A stretch of 64,000 bases of DNA from Devosia sp. (GCF_025809055.1 NZ_CP075529.1:62001-126000), one strand, 5' to 3'. Shown: positions 8,891 to 17,938, counted from the stretch's first letter. The notes: generated by a model from the letters alone, not told the origin. Made by a program: numbers and translations.

Positions 8891-10264
8891 CTAGCTGGCG
8901 ACCTGCCCCTGCCAGCTTTGGATATAGGCCTCCAAGCCCGCTGCGTGCAGGGGCGACAGCGCATTGCTGCTGCCCGTCTGGGGCAGGGTGCCTCCGAACA
9001 ACAGGCTCGCGCCCAGGCTGGTTCCGGTCGCATCACCCGAAAGGAAAACCGGCACGCCGGCAAGTTTTGCCAGAGCCTCTCCGAACAGGCGGTTGCGGGC
9101 CAATGGACCCTCGATGGTGATGGAACGGCCGAGCCCACAGAGATCAAGGCAGGTGCGCGCCATGAGGGCGAGGTAGAGCGAGGCCGCCGCAGTGCGCTGC
9201 CCCGGTGTCAGGCCATCCGGGTCATGGCTCCAGGCGCCGTCATGCCCCGGGAAAGGCCCCACGCCGGGCGTGAAACTGGGCAGAGCCATGATCCGGTTGG
9301 TAACGACATGGGCGATGTCGTCTTCGCTGGGTTCGACGATTTCGGGCACCAGGCCGTCGAACTCCCGGCCACCCATGAAGCGGGCGGTGGGCACGGCCCG
9401 GCCGAATGCATCGACATTGGCCAGGCTGTCCCGCCTGGCATCGAGGGCGCCCGTATCGCCACCCACGGTCATCAGAATGGTCCAGGTGCCGGTGGACACG
9501 ATGGTGAATGGCGGCTCGTGCGCGCCAAGATGTGGAACCAGGGACGCATTGGAATCGTGAATGCCGCAGGCGACGGGAACCGGGCCGGGCAGGCCGATAC
9601 GTTCGACAAGGTCCGCCCGCAGGGGGCCGAGTGCCGAGGCCGCTGGGCGCACCGGCGGGAACAGGTGCGCCCAGTCCATGGTGGTGATGAGGCTGGAAAA
9701 TGTTCCCTGCGCCGGGGCCCACAGGTCCGTATGGCAGCCAAGGGAGGTAACCTCGCTGGCGAGGACACCGGTCAAGCGCCAGGCCCAGTACTGCGGATAG
9801 GTCAGGATTGCCGTGACTTGAGCAAACCTGTCGGGCCAGGTCTGCGCCTGCCAGAAAATCTGCGCGCCCAGATTGAGCCCGACGGGCAGGGCGGGCGACA
9901 GGCTTTCCGAGAATGGCGGGCGCCGCGCATCGTAGTCGGCGCGCGAGGCATCGGGGCCGGACCACTCGTAGTCGAGGACAGGCAAAGCGAGGCCATCCCC
10001 GGCAACAAGGGCAGCGCAGGCCCCGTGCGTGGTGATCGAGATGCCGTCCACGCCGTTTTCGGCCTGCAGCGCCGCCAGGCTCTCGAGCACGAAATCCCAG
10101 AGCCCTTCGACGTCCATGTGCGGATAAAGATCGTCCGTCAGCACCGTGTTCGGGCGGCTGCGGGCGCCCAGTTGTGTGCCGCTGGAGCCCTCGATCAACA
10201 CGACCTTGGCATTGGTCTTGCCGATATCGATGACGGCGATGTGGCGAGGATTGAGCTGGGTCAT
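8891..10264 (-). CDS. FGGY-family carbohydrate kinase (rhamnulokinase/fuculokinase-like)
   Basis: 457 residues. The N-terminal phosphate motif IDIGKTNAKVVLIE, the central GIHDSNASLVPHL and STGTWT motifs, and the C-terminal IEGPLARNRLF / GTSLGASLLFG are those of the FGGY sugar kinases. The GKTN form of the first motif and HDSNAS are closest to the rhamnulokinase and L-fuculokinase branch. It would phosphorylate a sugar or sugar alcohol in the cytoplasm. No catabolic partner gene lies beside it, so the substrate is open. Confidence 0.88.
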   Translation of the reverse strand: MTQLNPRHIAVIDIGKTNAKVVLIEGSSGTQLGARSRPNTVLTDDLYPHMDVEGLWDFVLESLAALQAENGVDGISITTHGACAALVAGDGLALPVLDYEWSGPDASRADYDARRPPFSESLSPALPVGLNLGAQIFWQAQTWPDRFAQVTAILTYPQYWAWRLTGVLASEVTSLGCHTDLWAPAQGTFSSLITTMDWAHLFPPVRPAASALGPLRADLVERIGLPGPVPVACGIHDSNASLVPHLGAHEPPFTIVSTGTWTILMTVGGDTGALDARRDSLANVDAFGRAVPTARFMGGREFDGLVPEIVEPSEDDIAHVVTNRIMALPSFTPGVGPFPGHDGAWSHDPDGLTPGQRTAAASLYLALMARTCLDLCGLGRSITIEGPLARNRLFGEALAKLAGVPVFLSGDATGTSLGASLLFGGTLPQTGSSNALSPLHAAGLEAYIQSWQGQVAS

Positions 10265-10333
10265 GTCTTGCAGGTCCGTTGCACCTGCGACTTAACCCAA
10301 AATGCGCCGTCTCGCCACCGCTAACATGTTAGC

Positions 10334-10783
10334 CTATTTGACGATGAGCACCGGAATGTCGGAATGGGCGAGCACTTCTGCCGCCTGGCTGCCCAGCAAC
10401 AGGCGCCCCAGGCCACGCCGGCCGTGCGATCCCATGACGATCAGGTCGCCCTGATGTTCCTTGGCCGCATGCAGGATGCCTTCGGCGGCGGGGCTATTGG
10501 CCACATGCACGCCTTCACATCTCCAGCCGCCGGCTTCGACCTGCCTGGTCGCCTCCCGAAGAGTGCCCTCGGCCGACTGCGCCTTGGCCTTTTCGAGCTC
10601 TTCGATGACCGATCCGGTGTCGACCATCATGATTTCGGCGCCCGGGGCGACGATGATCGAGGGGTCCGTGACGGTGACCAGTGTCAGTTTGGCGCTGAGC
10701 CTTTTGGCCAGGTCGATCGCATGATCGAGCGCCTTGCTGCTGAGCTCCGATCCGTCGACGGCACAGAAAATCCTGGAATACAT
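10334..10783 (-). CDS. Universal stress protein UspA family
   Basis: 149 residues from the ATG at 10783, which is preceded by AAAGGAG. The fold is the Usp alpha/beta type. The C-terminal GSHGRRGLGRLLLGSQAAEV fits the G-2X-G-9X-G(S/T) ATP-binding motif, so this is an ATP-binding Usp. An FNR/FixK-like box lies about 60 nt upstream, pointing to induction at low oxygen, as known for several alphaproteobacterial Usp genes (inference). Confidence 0.93.
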   Translation of the reverse strand: MYSRIFCAVDGSELSSKALDHAIDLAKRLSAKLTLVTVTDPSIIVAPGAEIMMVDTGSVIEELEKAKAQSAEGTLREATRQVEAGGWRCEGVHVANSPAAEGILHAAKEHQGDLIVMGSHGRRGLGRLLLGSQAAEVLAHSDIPVLIVK

Positions 10784-10840
10784 GGCGAACTCCTTTGACG
10801 CTGATTGTTCCCACTCTCGATCAACGTTCGAGACCTGGCA

Positions 10841-10854
10841 TTGATCCAGATCAC
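10841..10854. promoter_or_regulatory. FNR/FixK-type box
   Basis: TTGATCCAGATCAC matches the consensus TTGAT-N4-ATCAA at nine of ten fixed positions. It is centred about 64 nt before the universal stress protein start codon on the minus strand, compatible with class II activation. It is also about 60 nt upstream of dusA on the other strand. Confidence 0.5.
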
Positions 10855-10906
10855 CCCGATTTCGATCCATGTTTCGCGCACAGGCCCGCTATTCCCGCGA
10901 GTTTGA

Positions 10907-11992
10907 ATGACATTTCTGATCCTGGGCTGTATGACGGCGCCGATGAGTACACACACCGATTTCCAACGCGGCCCCCTGGGCGCGGACGGGAGCGCCCCAT
11001 CGCTCCGCCAGTCCCGGCGCTTTTCCGTGGCGCCGATGATGGACTGGACGGATAGGCATTGCCGCTACCTGCACCGGCTGCTGACCCGGCATGGCCTGCT
11101 GTTCACCGAAATGGTCAATAGCGGCGCCGTGGTGCATGGGGATGCGGAGCGGCACCTGCGCTTCGATGACGTCGAACACCCGGTGGCTCTGCAATTGGGC
11201 GGGTCCGACCCGCGCGAACTGGCCGAGGCCAGCCGCATCGCCACGACCTTTGGCTACGATGAAATCAACCTCAATGTCGGCTGTCCGTCCGACCGCGTCC
11301 AGTCGGGCCGTTTCGGCGCCTGCCTCATGGCCGAGCCAGAGCTGGTGGCCGACTGTGTGCGGGCCATGCGCGATGCCACGGACCGGCCGGTGACCGTAAA
11401 GTGCCGGATCGGGATCGACGATCAGGATACCGAGGAAAGCCTCGACCGCTTTGCCGACGCGATGGTCGCGGCGGGTGTCGATGCGCTTTATGTCCATGCA
11501 CGCAAGGCCTGGCTCAAAGGGCTCAGCCCGAAGGAAAACCGGACGATCCCGCCTCTGGACTATCCGCGTGTCTATCGGCTGCGCCAGCGGCTCGCGCCAC
11601 TGCCGGTGATGATCAACGGCGGCATCGAGACGCTGGAACAGGTGGCGGCTCACCTGCCGCTGACCGACGGCGTCATGCTCGGCCGCGCCGCCTATCACAA
11701 CCCGATGCTGCTGGCCGATATCGACCGGCTGGTCTTTGGTGTCGAGCGGGATAGTCCGGGGCTGGAAGCACTGATTGCCGCCATGGCCGACTATGCCGAG
11801 GGTCAGTTGGCAGAGGGCCAGCGTCTCAATGGCATTGCCCGGCACATGCTGGGGCTGGCCAATGGCCGGCCGGGTGCCCGCCAGTTCCGCCAGGTCATGA
11901 GCGTCGATGCCTGCCGCAAGGGCGCCGGCCCGGAGGTTTTCCTGCGCGCATTGGCAGCAGTGGACCTCAGCGATCTGGCCCGTGCCGGTTAG
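10907..11992 (+). CDS. dusA: tRNA-dihydrouridine synthase A
   Basis: 361 residues from ATG 10907. ATGs at 10931 and 10943 are equally possible, because none has a good ribosome site and the family begins near VAPMMDWTD. The TIM barrel shows the FMN site APMMDWTDRHCR, the catalytic cysteine in NVGCPSDRVQ, and the DusA-specific HARKAWLKGLSPKENR. It reduces uridines in the D-loop of tRNA (positions 20/20a in the E. coli enzyme). The TAG stop is provided by the start of element B copy 2. Confidence 0.95.
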   Translation: MTFLILGCMTAPMSTHTDFQRGPLGADGSAPSLRQSRRFSVAPMMDWTDRHCRYLHRLLTRHGLLFTEMVNSGAVVHGDAERHLRFDDVEHPVALQLGGSDPRELAEASRIATTFGYDEINLNVGCPSDRVQSGRFGACLMAEPELVADCVRAMRDATDRPVTVKCRIGIDDQDTEESLDRFADAMVAAGVDALYVHARKAWLKGLSPKENRTIPPLDYPRVYRLRQRLAPLPVMINGGIETLEQVAAHLPLTDGVMLGRAAYHNPMLLADIDRLVFGVERDSPGLEALIAAMADYAEGQLAEGQRLNGIARHMLGLANGRPGARQFRQVMSVDACRKGAGPEVFLRALAAVDLSDLARAG

Positions 11993-12043
11993 AGCGTTTT
12001 CAAGAAAAGTGGACACCACTTTTCTGGTTCGAAAACGCGACCA
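11990..12043. repeat. Two-tier palindromic element B, copy 2
   Basis: Same 54-nt element as at 7507, with the outer stem GCGTTTTC (11994-12001) pairing with GAAAACGC (12031-12038). It again lies between two convergent genes and again supplies the stop codon of the left-hand gene through GTTAGAGCG. Confidence 0.9.
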
Positions 12044-12048
12044 ATGTC

Positions 12049-12735
12049 CTAGTCGGTCAATTCGAGGGCGTTCTGCGTGACCGAATAGCGGCTGAGGGTT
12101 TCAAGAAAGGTCATGCCGAGAAGGCTTGTGTCCAGGGCCCCCGCCTCGGTAACGAAAGCGGTGACGTTGCGGCGCACAATGCCGCCGACCTCGATCTGGT
12201 CCAGCCGGGTTCGCGCGGCCATGCCTTGCCCATTGGCGGTGGAGACGGGCACCACATACCGTAGATTGGCCGTATCGATGCCGGCTGCGCGGGCATCGGC
12301 AATGGTCAGAACCACGGCGCTGGCGCCCGTGTCGAAGACCATCGGCGTGACATGGCCGTTGATATTGGCATTGACCTCGAAATGACCGCCGCGCCCCCGC
12401 CGGAAGGTTGCCGTGCCGGCTTCTGCATCGACCAGGGCCACGCCCGGCTGGATTTCGCCGGCGACGCGATTGAATACCCCCATCAGTTCGTCGCGATAAG
12501 CATAGCCGACCATGACCACGGCAAACAGGCCAACCCAGAGCACGACGCCTCCGACCAGCTCCCGCGCCCGATGGCGCCGGGCGAACATGCCCCCGGCAAA
12601 GATGATCAGCAGGATGACCAGAGGCACCAGTTGCGCCGTTTGCATCTGGCTGAGGCCAGCCAGGCTACCGGCATCCGCCCCGATGATGAGGACGATGCCC
12701 AAGGCGACGAGAATGGCGAGGCCGACAAAGAACAT
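12049..12735 (-). CDS. Membrane-anchored retropepsin-like aspartic protease (TIGR02281 type)
   Basis: 228 residues. Three hydrophobic segments (about 1-20, 35-50 and 60-80) are followed by a soluble domain with VFDTGASAVVLT, the single aspartic protease motif of clan AA, near residue 135. A flap-like region and LLGMTFLETLSRY complete the fold. One catalytic Asp per chain implies a homodimer, probably facing the periplasm. Its substrate is unknown. It is convergent with dusA. Confidence 0.88.
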   Translation of the reverse strand: MFFVGLAILVALGIVLIIGADAGSLAGLSQMQTAQLVPLVILLIIFAGGMFARRHRARELVGGVVLWVGLFAVVMVGYAYRDELMGVFNRVAGEIQPGVALVDAEAGTATFRRGRGGHFEVNANINGHVTPMVFDTGASAVVLTIADARAAGIDTANLRYVVPVSTANGQGMAARTRLDQIEVGGIVRRNVTAFVTEAGALDTSLLGMTFLETLSRYSVTQNALELTD

Positions 12736-12901
12736 GAATTTTCCAGGCTGCGCGGATGTAGTCCAATACCGATTAAGGAGATCGCTGCGCTGATTTCAAG
12801 GCAGAAGGGCAGACCGTTTCACCAGCTTGGTCCTTTGCTCGATTGCCATTTGGCTCGATCTGGGCAACAAGGCCGCCAATCTCAAGCCTCAGGTTCCGCC
12901 C

Positions 12902-13927
12902 ATGTCCGCCGAAAATTCCGTCTTCTCCGACATAGTCGAGCTGCTCATTGCCGTGCCCGATGGCGATGACGGCGCGGTAGCCGCTATTCGTGAGCGCGAG
13001 GCAGGCCTGAGCAAGCCTGTCGGGTCGCTGGGGCAACTGGAAGGGCTGGTCGAGTTTCTGGCCCGCTGGCAGCATCGGAGCAAGCCCAGGCTCGACAATC
13101 CGATGGTGACAATCTTTGCGGCCAGCCACGGCGTGGCGGCAGAGGGCGTTTCGGCCTGGCCGGCCCGCGCCATGCCGCAGATGGTGGCCAACATGACCAA
13201 TGGCGGGTCCGCCATTTCGCAGATCTGCGCGCTGCACGAACTCAACCTGCGGGTGTTCGAACTGGCGCTGGAACTGCCCACCGGCGACATCACCCGCGAA
13301 GCCGCGCTTGACGAGCAGATGTGCGCCGCCACCATCGCCTACGGGATGGAAGCGGTGGCCGGGCGCCCGGACCTGGTTTGCCTTGGCGAGATCGGTATCG
13401 GCAATACGGCCTCGGCAGCTGCGATCTTTGCGGCGCTTTACGGCGGCAGCGGCGCGGAGTGGGCCGGGCGCGATGCGGGCCTTGATGATGCGGGATTGGC
13501 CCGCAAGATTGCCGCTGTCGACGCCGCGCTGGCGCTTCACCGCCCCCAGATCGATGGTCCGCTTTCCATCCTGTCCCGCCTAGGCGGCCGCGAAATCGCC
13601 GCTTCGCTTGGCGCGATCATCGCCGCCCGCCACCAGAAGACCCCGGTCATCATCGATGGTTATGTGGCAACGGCCGCGGCAGCCATCGCTCACGCCATCA
13701 ACCCTGCGGCCATCAACCATTGCCTGTTTGCCCATGTTGCGGCCGACAAGGGCCATGCTTCTGCCCTGGCGCGCATGGGCCAGACCGGCCTGCTGGATCT
13801 GGGAATCGGGCTCGGCGAAGGCACCGGCGCTGCTCTCGCGGCCGTGCTGGCCAAGACCGCGCTCCACGTCCACAACGCCATGGCGACGCTTGAGACTGCC
13901 GGGATCAGCCGGCCTGACGGTGGTTGA
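12902..13927 (+). CDS. cobT: Nicotinate-nucleotide--dimethylbenzimidazole phosphoribosyltransferase
   Basis: 341 residues from ATG 12902; in-frame codons upstream are unlike the family. It makes alpha-ribazole phosphate for the lower loop of cobalamin. The family motifs KPVGSLGQLE, TIFAASHGVA, GEIGIGNTASAAA and the C-terminal GLGEGTGAALA with the catalytic Glu are present. It is a single cob gene here, with no cobalamin riboswitch that I can find before it. The last 23 nt overlap the end of the convergent HD-GYP gene. Confidence 0.95.
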   Translation: MSAENSVFSDIVELLIAVPDGDDGAVAAIREREAGLSKPVGSLGQLEGLVEFLARWQHRSKPRLDNPMVTIFAASHGVAAEGVSAWPARAMPQMVANMTNGGSAISQICALHELNLRVFELALELPTGDITREAALDEQMCAATIAYGMEAVAGRPDLVCLGEIGIGNTASAAAIFAALYGGSGAEWAGRDAGLDDAGLARKIAAVDAALALHRPQIDGPLSILSRLGGREIAASLGAIIAARHQKTPVIIDGYVATAAAAIAHAINPAAINHCLFAHVAADKGHASALARMGQTGLLDLGIGLGEGTGAALAAVLAKTALHVHNAMATLETAGISRPDGG

Positions 13928-14981
13928 CTGAATCGGGCACCATGATGCGTCCGAACTCGCGCACCAGCGCCAGTTCCAGCTTGCCCGCTTCCGCCATGGC
14001 GGTCAGCACCGACAGGGCCTCGAGCGGCGTCTTCGGCGGCTTATAGGCCCGCCGCTCCACCAGGGCCGCATAGACATCGGCGATGGTGACAATGCGGGTG
14101 AGGTCGTCGATCTGCGAGCCGGAGAGGCCGTCGGGATAGCCGCTGCCATCGAGAAATTCGTGATGCGAGCGCACGCTGCGCAGCGTGTCGGGCGCGATTC
14201 TGCTGCGCCGCACGAGGTAGTCGTAACCGGCGACCGGGTGCTGGCGCATGATCTGCATCTCCTCGGTGGAGAGCGCGCCCGGCTTGTCGAGAATGTCGAG
14301 CGGAATAGCCGCCTTGCCGATATCGTGCAGCAGGCCGGCGGCCGTGATCGTGACCACGTCACTGCGCCGCATCCCGGACTTGCGGGCAAAGGCCGACGCT
14401 GTCGCCGTCACCAGCATGCAGTGCTGGAACGTGCCGACATGGTGGCCGCGAACCGCGTTCATCCATTCCTGGATGCCAGCCTGGTCGATGGCATCGGCGA
14501 TGATGCCGCTGGTATTGGTCATGCCATTGGTGTCGAACACCTGGTCTTCCACCAGGCTGCGGAAACTGTCGTCGAGGGCTTCGACGCCCATATCGATCGA
14601 GTGCTTGACCGTATCGCCTGCAGTGACGCTGAAATGGGCTTCGATAGCCCGGAAAATGGCGTCGGGCCGGCTGCGGGACGACATGATGGCGTCGGCGCCG
14701 AGCTGCCGTGCATTCGCGGCCACGACGCCGGTTTCGGTGTCGGCCAGAAAGATGCGGCAGCCGAGGCCGCGGCGCTGCAGCAGTGTCTTGAGATGGCGCA
14801 TGGTGGAGGCGCTGCGCAGATCGACGTCGAAGACGATGTTGGGATCCTGCGCCAGGTCCGCGTCGGTGAGCGTGCGCACCCCCGTCGGCTCGGTCATGAG
14901 CTGGCGGGCAAAGGTCTTGTACTCGAGAGAATTGGGTGTTTCCGTGACGTAGAGAAGACCCCGACGATAATTGTCCCGCAC
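13905..14981 (-). CDS. HD-GYP domain protein, probable c-di-GMP phosphodiesterase
   Basis: 358 residues. The N-terminal 120 residues form a region without a clear motif, possibly a degenerate receiver or PilZ-like sensor. The HD-GYP domain spans about 175-350 with LLHDIGK (H219, D220) and HHEFLDGSGYPDGL (HHE at 273-275, GYP at 281-283), all metal and signature residues intact. It should hydrolyse c-di-GMP. It follows the sensor kinase gene on the same strand with a 66-nt gap, so the two may be co-transcribed, and it overlaps cobT tail to tail. Confidence 0.92.
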   Translation of the reverse strand: MRDNYRRGLLYVTETPNSLEYKTFARQLMTEPTGVRTLTDADLAQDPNIVFDVDLRSASTMRHLKTLLQRRGLGCRIFLADTETGVVAANARQLGADAIMSSRSRPDAIFRAIEAHFSVTAGDTVKHSIDMGVEALDDSFRSLVEDQVFDTNGMTNTSGIIADAIDQAGIQEWMNAVRGHHVGTFQHCMLVTATASAFARKSGMRRSDVVTITAAGLLHDIGKAAIPLDILDKPGALSTEEMQIMRQHPVAGYDYLVRRSRIAPDTLRSVRSHHEFLDGSGYPDGLSGSQIDDLTRIVTIADVYAALVERRAYKPPKTPLEALSVLTAMAEAGKLELALVREFGRIMVPDSVNHRQAG

Positions 14982-15047
14982 TATAGTCCCCCCAAGTGAA
15001 ACTACTATTGGGGTGTCAACTTGCCAGAGTGTTAATCGTTCACTCGG

Positions 15048-16571
15048 TTAGCCAGCTTCGGAATAAATTTCCAGCCGGCTGCGGCGTTCGACGACTGGTG
15101 CCAGGGCATCCATGACCCGGGCGCGCGGGAAGGTCGCGATCACTTCTGTGCCGAAACGCAGTTTGGAGAACAGGTCGAACCGGCCCTGATGCAGGTCCAT
15201 GATCTTCTGCACGATCGGCAGACCCAGCCCGGCGCCCTGCTCGGCGGTCTTCTGGGCCAGGGAGCCCTGGCCGAACGAGGACAGTACGGTCTCGATTTCG
15301 TTTTCGGGAATGCCCGGACCATTGTCCTTGACCGAAATCATCTGCCCGCCATCGCCGCTGCGTTGCACGACCAGCGTGACGCGACCCTGTTGGGGTGTGA
15401 ACTTAATGGCATTGGACAAGAGATTGAGCACGATCTGGCGGATGGCGCGCTCGTCGCCCCATAGACGCGGGAGATTGTCGCCATAGCTGAAGATCAGCTC
15501 GATGCCCTTGGACTTGGCGCGCAGCTCCATCATCCGGCGGCAGTCTTCGGCGATATCGATCAGCGACACCACCTCTTCGTTCAACTCGTACTTGCCGGCC
15601 TCAATGCGGCTGAGGTCGAGCAGTTCGTTGATCAGGTTGAGCAGGTGCTGGCCGCTGGCATGGATATCGCCGGCATATTCCTTGTACTGGGGCACATTAT
15701 GCGAGCCCAGGAGCTCGGCCTTGAGCACTTCGGAAAAGCCGATGATGGCATTGAGCGGCGTGCGCAGTTCATGGCTCATCGTCGCCAGGAACTGGCTCTT
15801 GGCGATATTGGCCTGCTCGGCATGGCGCCTGGCCTCGTCCGACATGATCCTTGCCTCTTCAAGCTCGGCAATCAGTCGGTCCTTTTCGGCCTGGTGGTCG
15901 ACGGTTTCGAGTTCGGAGCCATGAAGCTGGCGCGCCAGATAGACAAAGAAGATTTCGGCACAGATCACCACCGCAGCAAGCACATAGGTCAGCGTTCCGC
16001 CCAGGGCCAGCAGGGTGAGGGAGACGGTGACGGTCACCGGCAGGGTGCTCATCAGGGTCGCCGGGGGCAGGGTATGGGTGGCCACCGCATTGGCGGCAAT
16101 GCTGACCAGCACCATCGCAAAGATGACCGGAGCCAGGTCGGGGGAGTCTCCGACAAGGGTAAAGAGCGCCAGAAGCGACAGCGAGAAGCCCACGGTCGTT
16201 TCCCCGGCGACAAAAGCGGTGGTCCAGCGGGCGGCATTGAACTTGGCCGGATCGCTATGCTTGAAGCGCCGTGCCAGCATGGCGACGACGAGAAGACCGG
16301 CAATGACGAGGCCCGCCCAGAAGGCGGCGATGGGGCCCGGAACCCAGAAGCTCGCCATGAAGGCCATCAGGCCCACGACCGCGGCCATCGGCAGGGCTGT
16401 GGCCACGCGCGAGCTTGCATAGTCCTGGATGAGTTCGAAGTCGTAATCCGCCCGCGTGCCCGAGCTGGACGTCAGGCGCTGACGCGCATCCGAAACGGCG
16501 CTCGCGGTGCGCCTGGGGTCGCGACCCAGCGCATTGCGAACATTGTCGGCAATGTCCGTTCTCGGCGGCAT
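15048..16571 (-). CDS. Membrane sensor histidine kinase (PleC/PdhS-like catalytic core)
   Basis: 507 residues. About six membrane helices lie between residues 57 and 215, then a coiled coil (220-260) and a HisKA domain with phospho-acceptor H267 in FLATMSHELRTPLNAIIGFS. The ATPase domain has LLSNAIKFTP, DNGPGIP and GAGLGLPIVQ. The H-box wording is that of the PleC/DivJ/PdhS group of alphaproteobacteria, but no PAS domain is present, so it is not a clear orthologue. No response regulator is adjacent; the HD-GYP gene is downstream. Confidence 0.92.
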   Translation of the reverse strand: MPPRTDIADNVRNALGRDPRRTASAVSDARQRLTSSSGTRADYDFELIQDYASSRVATALPMAAVVGLMAFMASFWVPGPIAAFWAGLVIAGLLVVAMLARRFKHSDPAKFNAARWTTAFVAGETTVGFSLSLLALFTLVGDSPDLAPVIFAMVLVSIAANAVATHTLPPATLMSTLPVTVTVSLTLLALGGTLTYVLAAVVICAEIFFVYLARQLHGSELETVDHQAEKDRLIAELEEARIMSDEARRHAEQANIAKSQFLATMSHELRTPLNAIIGFSEVLKAELLGSHNVPQYKEYAGDIHASGQHLLNLINELLDLSRIEAGKYELNEEVVSLIDIAEDCRRMMELRAKSKGIELIFSYGDNLPRLWGDERAIRQIVLNLLSNAIKFTPQQGRVTLVVQRSGDGGQMISVKDNGPGIPENEIETVLSSFGQGSLAQKTAEQGAGLGLPIVQKIMDLHQGRFDLFSKLRFGTEVIATFPRARVMDALAPVVERRSRLEIYSEAG

Positions 16572-16722
16572 TTACACGTACTCGTACTCGAAAGCGCAAA
16601 GGTAGAACGCAAGCGCTGCTATTCCGCTCGACACTAGAGATGGCGTGGTTAATAGCGCGTGAAACTGGACCGGGGTGGCTAGGGCCTCTGCGGATGTGTC
16701 CCCGGTTCACCTTGTGTTATGG

Positions 16723-16737
16723 TTAACAAGGCGTTAG
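16723..16737. promoter_or_regulatory. Possible CtrA box
   Basis: TTAACAAGGCGTTAG fits TTAA-N7-TTAA with one mismatch in the last half-site. It lies in the 285-nt gap between the divergent histidine kinase and Lrp genes, 120-150 nt from each start. Such sites occur by chance, so this is weak evidence for cell-cycle control. Confidence 0.25.
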
Positions 16738-16856
16738 CGAATAGCGCCAAACCGTCGGCGCAATTTTATTGCGCGAGCTTGGGCAATGTGGCACTCATTG
16801 CGGGCCGCGGGGGCGGCTTTTCTGTTCTTTGAGCAATCTCATTCCAGGAGCATGTT

Positions 16857-17342
16857 GTGGCACTCGACAAGATCGACCGGAAAATCCTGACCATTCTGCA
16901 AAAGGATGCGACCATGCCGGTGGCCGAGATCGGCCGCAAAGTGGGGCTCAGCACCACGCCCTGCTGGCGTCGTATCCAGAAGATGGAAGAGGACGGGGTC
17001 ATCCAGCGCCGCGTAGCGGTGCTCGACCCGGCAAAGGTCAATGTCGGGGTGACCGTGTTCGTGTCGGTCAAGACCAACGAGCACAATGACGCCTGGATGC
17101 GCAAGTTCGCCGGCGTCATCGAGGAGTTCCCCGAGGTGGTGGAATTCTACCGCATGAGCGGCGACGTGGATTACCTGATGCGCGTCGTGGTGCCCGATAT
17201 CGGCGCCTATGACTCCTTCTACAAACGGCTGATCGCGCGGATCAACCTGACCGATGTGAGTTCGGCCTTTGCCATGGGCCAGATCAAGTACACCACGGCC
17301 CTGCCTCTCGATTTCGCGCTGGTCGTGGACGACGACAAGTAG
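16857..17342 (+). CDS. Lrp/AsnC family transcriptional regulator
   Basis: 161 residues from GTG 16857, with AGGAG nearby. The N-terminal winged helix (IDRKILTILQKDATMPVAEIG, then LSTTPCWRRIQKMEEDGVI) and the C-terminal RAM ligand-binding domain are complete. These proteins form octamers and sense amino acids. It is followed three bases later by a VOC-domain gene, so the two probably form one operon. Confidence 0.94.
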   Translation: MALDKIDRKILTILQKDATMPVAEIGRKVGLSTTPCWRRIQKMEEDGVIQRRVAVLDPAKVNVGVTVFVSVKTNEHNDAWMRKFAGVIEEFPEVVEFYRMSGDVDYLMRVVVPDIGAYDSFYKRLIARINLTDVSSAFAMGQIKYTTALPLDFALVVDDDK

Positions 17343-17345
17343 ATC

Positions 17346-17747
17346 ATGCTGATCGGCTTTGAACATGTCGGCATGACCGTCTCGGACATGGACCGGGCAA
17401 TCGACTTCTATTGTGGCCTTCTCGGGCTGACCCTGCGCTATCGGAAGCGCAATGCCGGTGGCGAAGTCGCCTTTGTCGATGCGGGCGGCGGTATGCTGGA
17501 AATGGTGGCACCCGACAATGAAGTCGGCCGTTTCCGCGACGTCCCCACGTCCGAGGCCGGCCTGCGGCATGTGACGCTGGCCTATGACAATGTGGACGAG
17601 ATGATCGCCCTGCTTCAGGCAAAGGGCGTGGAAATCGCCGAGCGCCCCAGGGACGCCCATAACAAAGCGATGATCAGCCGCGTGGCCTTTGTCCGCGACC
17701 CCGACGGGGTGCTCGTCGAGCTCATCGAGCGGGCTGCGGACCGTTAG
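17346..17747 (+). CDS. VOC-family (glyoxalase/dioxygenase fold) protein
   Basis: 133 residues with paired beta-alpha-beta-beta-beta modules: FEHVGMTVSDMDRAIDFY at the start and VAFVRDPDGVLVELIE at the end. Possible metal ligands are H in the first strand, H in LRHVTLAY and the terminal E. It could be a lyase, isomerase or epimerase; the family does not fix the reaction. It lies 3 nt after the Lrp gene. Confidence 0.88.
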   Translation: MLIGFEHVGMTVSDMDRAIDFYCGLLGLTLRYRKRNAGGEVAFVDAGGGMLEMVAPDNEVGRFRDVPTSEAGLRHVTLAYDNVDEMIALLQAKGVEIAERPRDAHNKAMISRVAFVRDPDGVLVELIERAADR

Positions 17748-17759
17748 CGAGTTTCGCCT

Positions 17760-17936
17760 GTGAACTGAATTGTCGCCCCTATCGCCCCCTCGCCCCTAAG
17801 GGGAGAGGGTTGGGGTGAGGGGTGAAAACCTCTCGGCTTGATCACAAGTCTGAACCCCTCATCCGGCGCTTCGCGCCACCTTCTCCCCTCAGGGGAGAAG
17901 GGAAGAATTCCGCCGATTTACGCCAATCGTGATGAT
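17760..17936. repeat. Intergenic palindromic element A, copy 2
   Basis: Same organisation as the copy at 6265: a GCCCCTAAGGGGAGAGGG-type hairpin, the block CCCCTCATCCGGCGC with TTCGCGCCACC, and a CTTCTCCCCTCAGGGGAGAAG hairpin. It lacks the nested palindrome. Flanking similarity continues on both sides (ACTGAA and TCGCC before, CCGNCGATT and CCAAT after), so the unit is about 170 nt. It separates the VOC gene from the convergent kinase-like gene. Confidence 0.85.
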
Positions 17937-17938
17937 AT

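Noticed and set aside
12736..12901. Cobalamin riboswitch before cobT
   Set aside because: No B12-box-like sequence or long folded leader is visible in this 166-nt gap.
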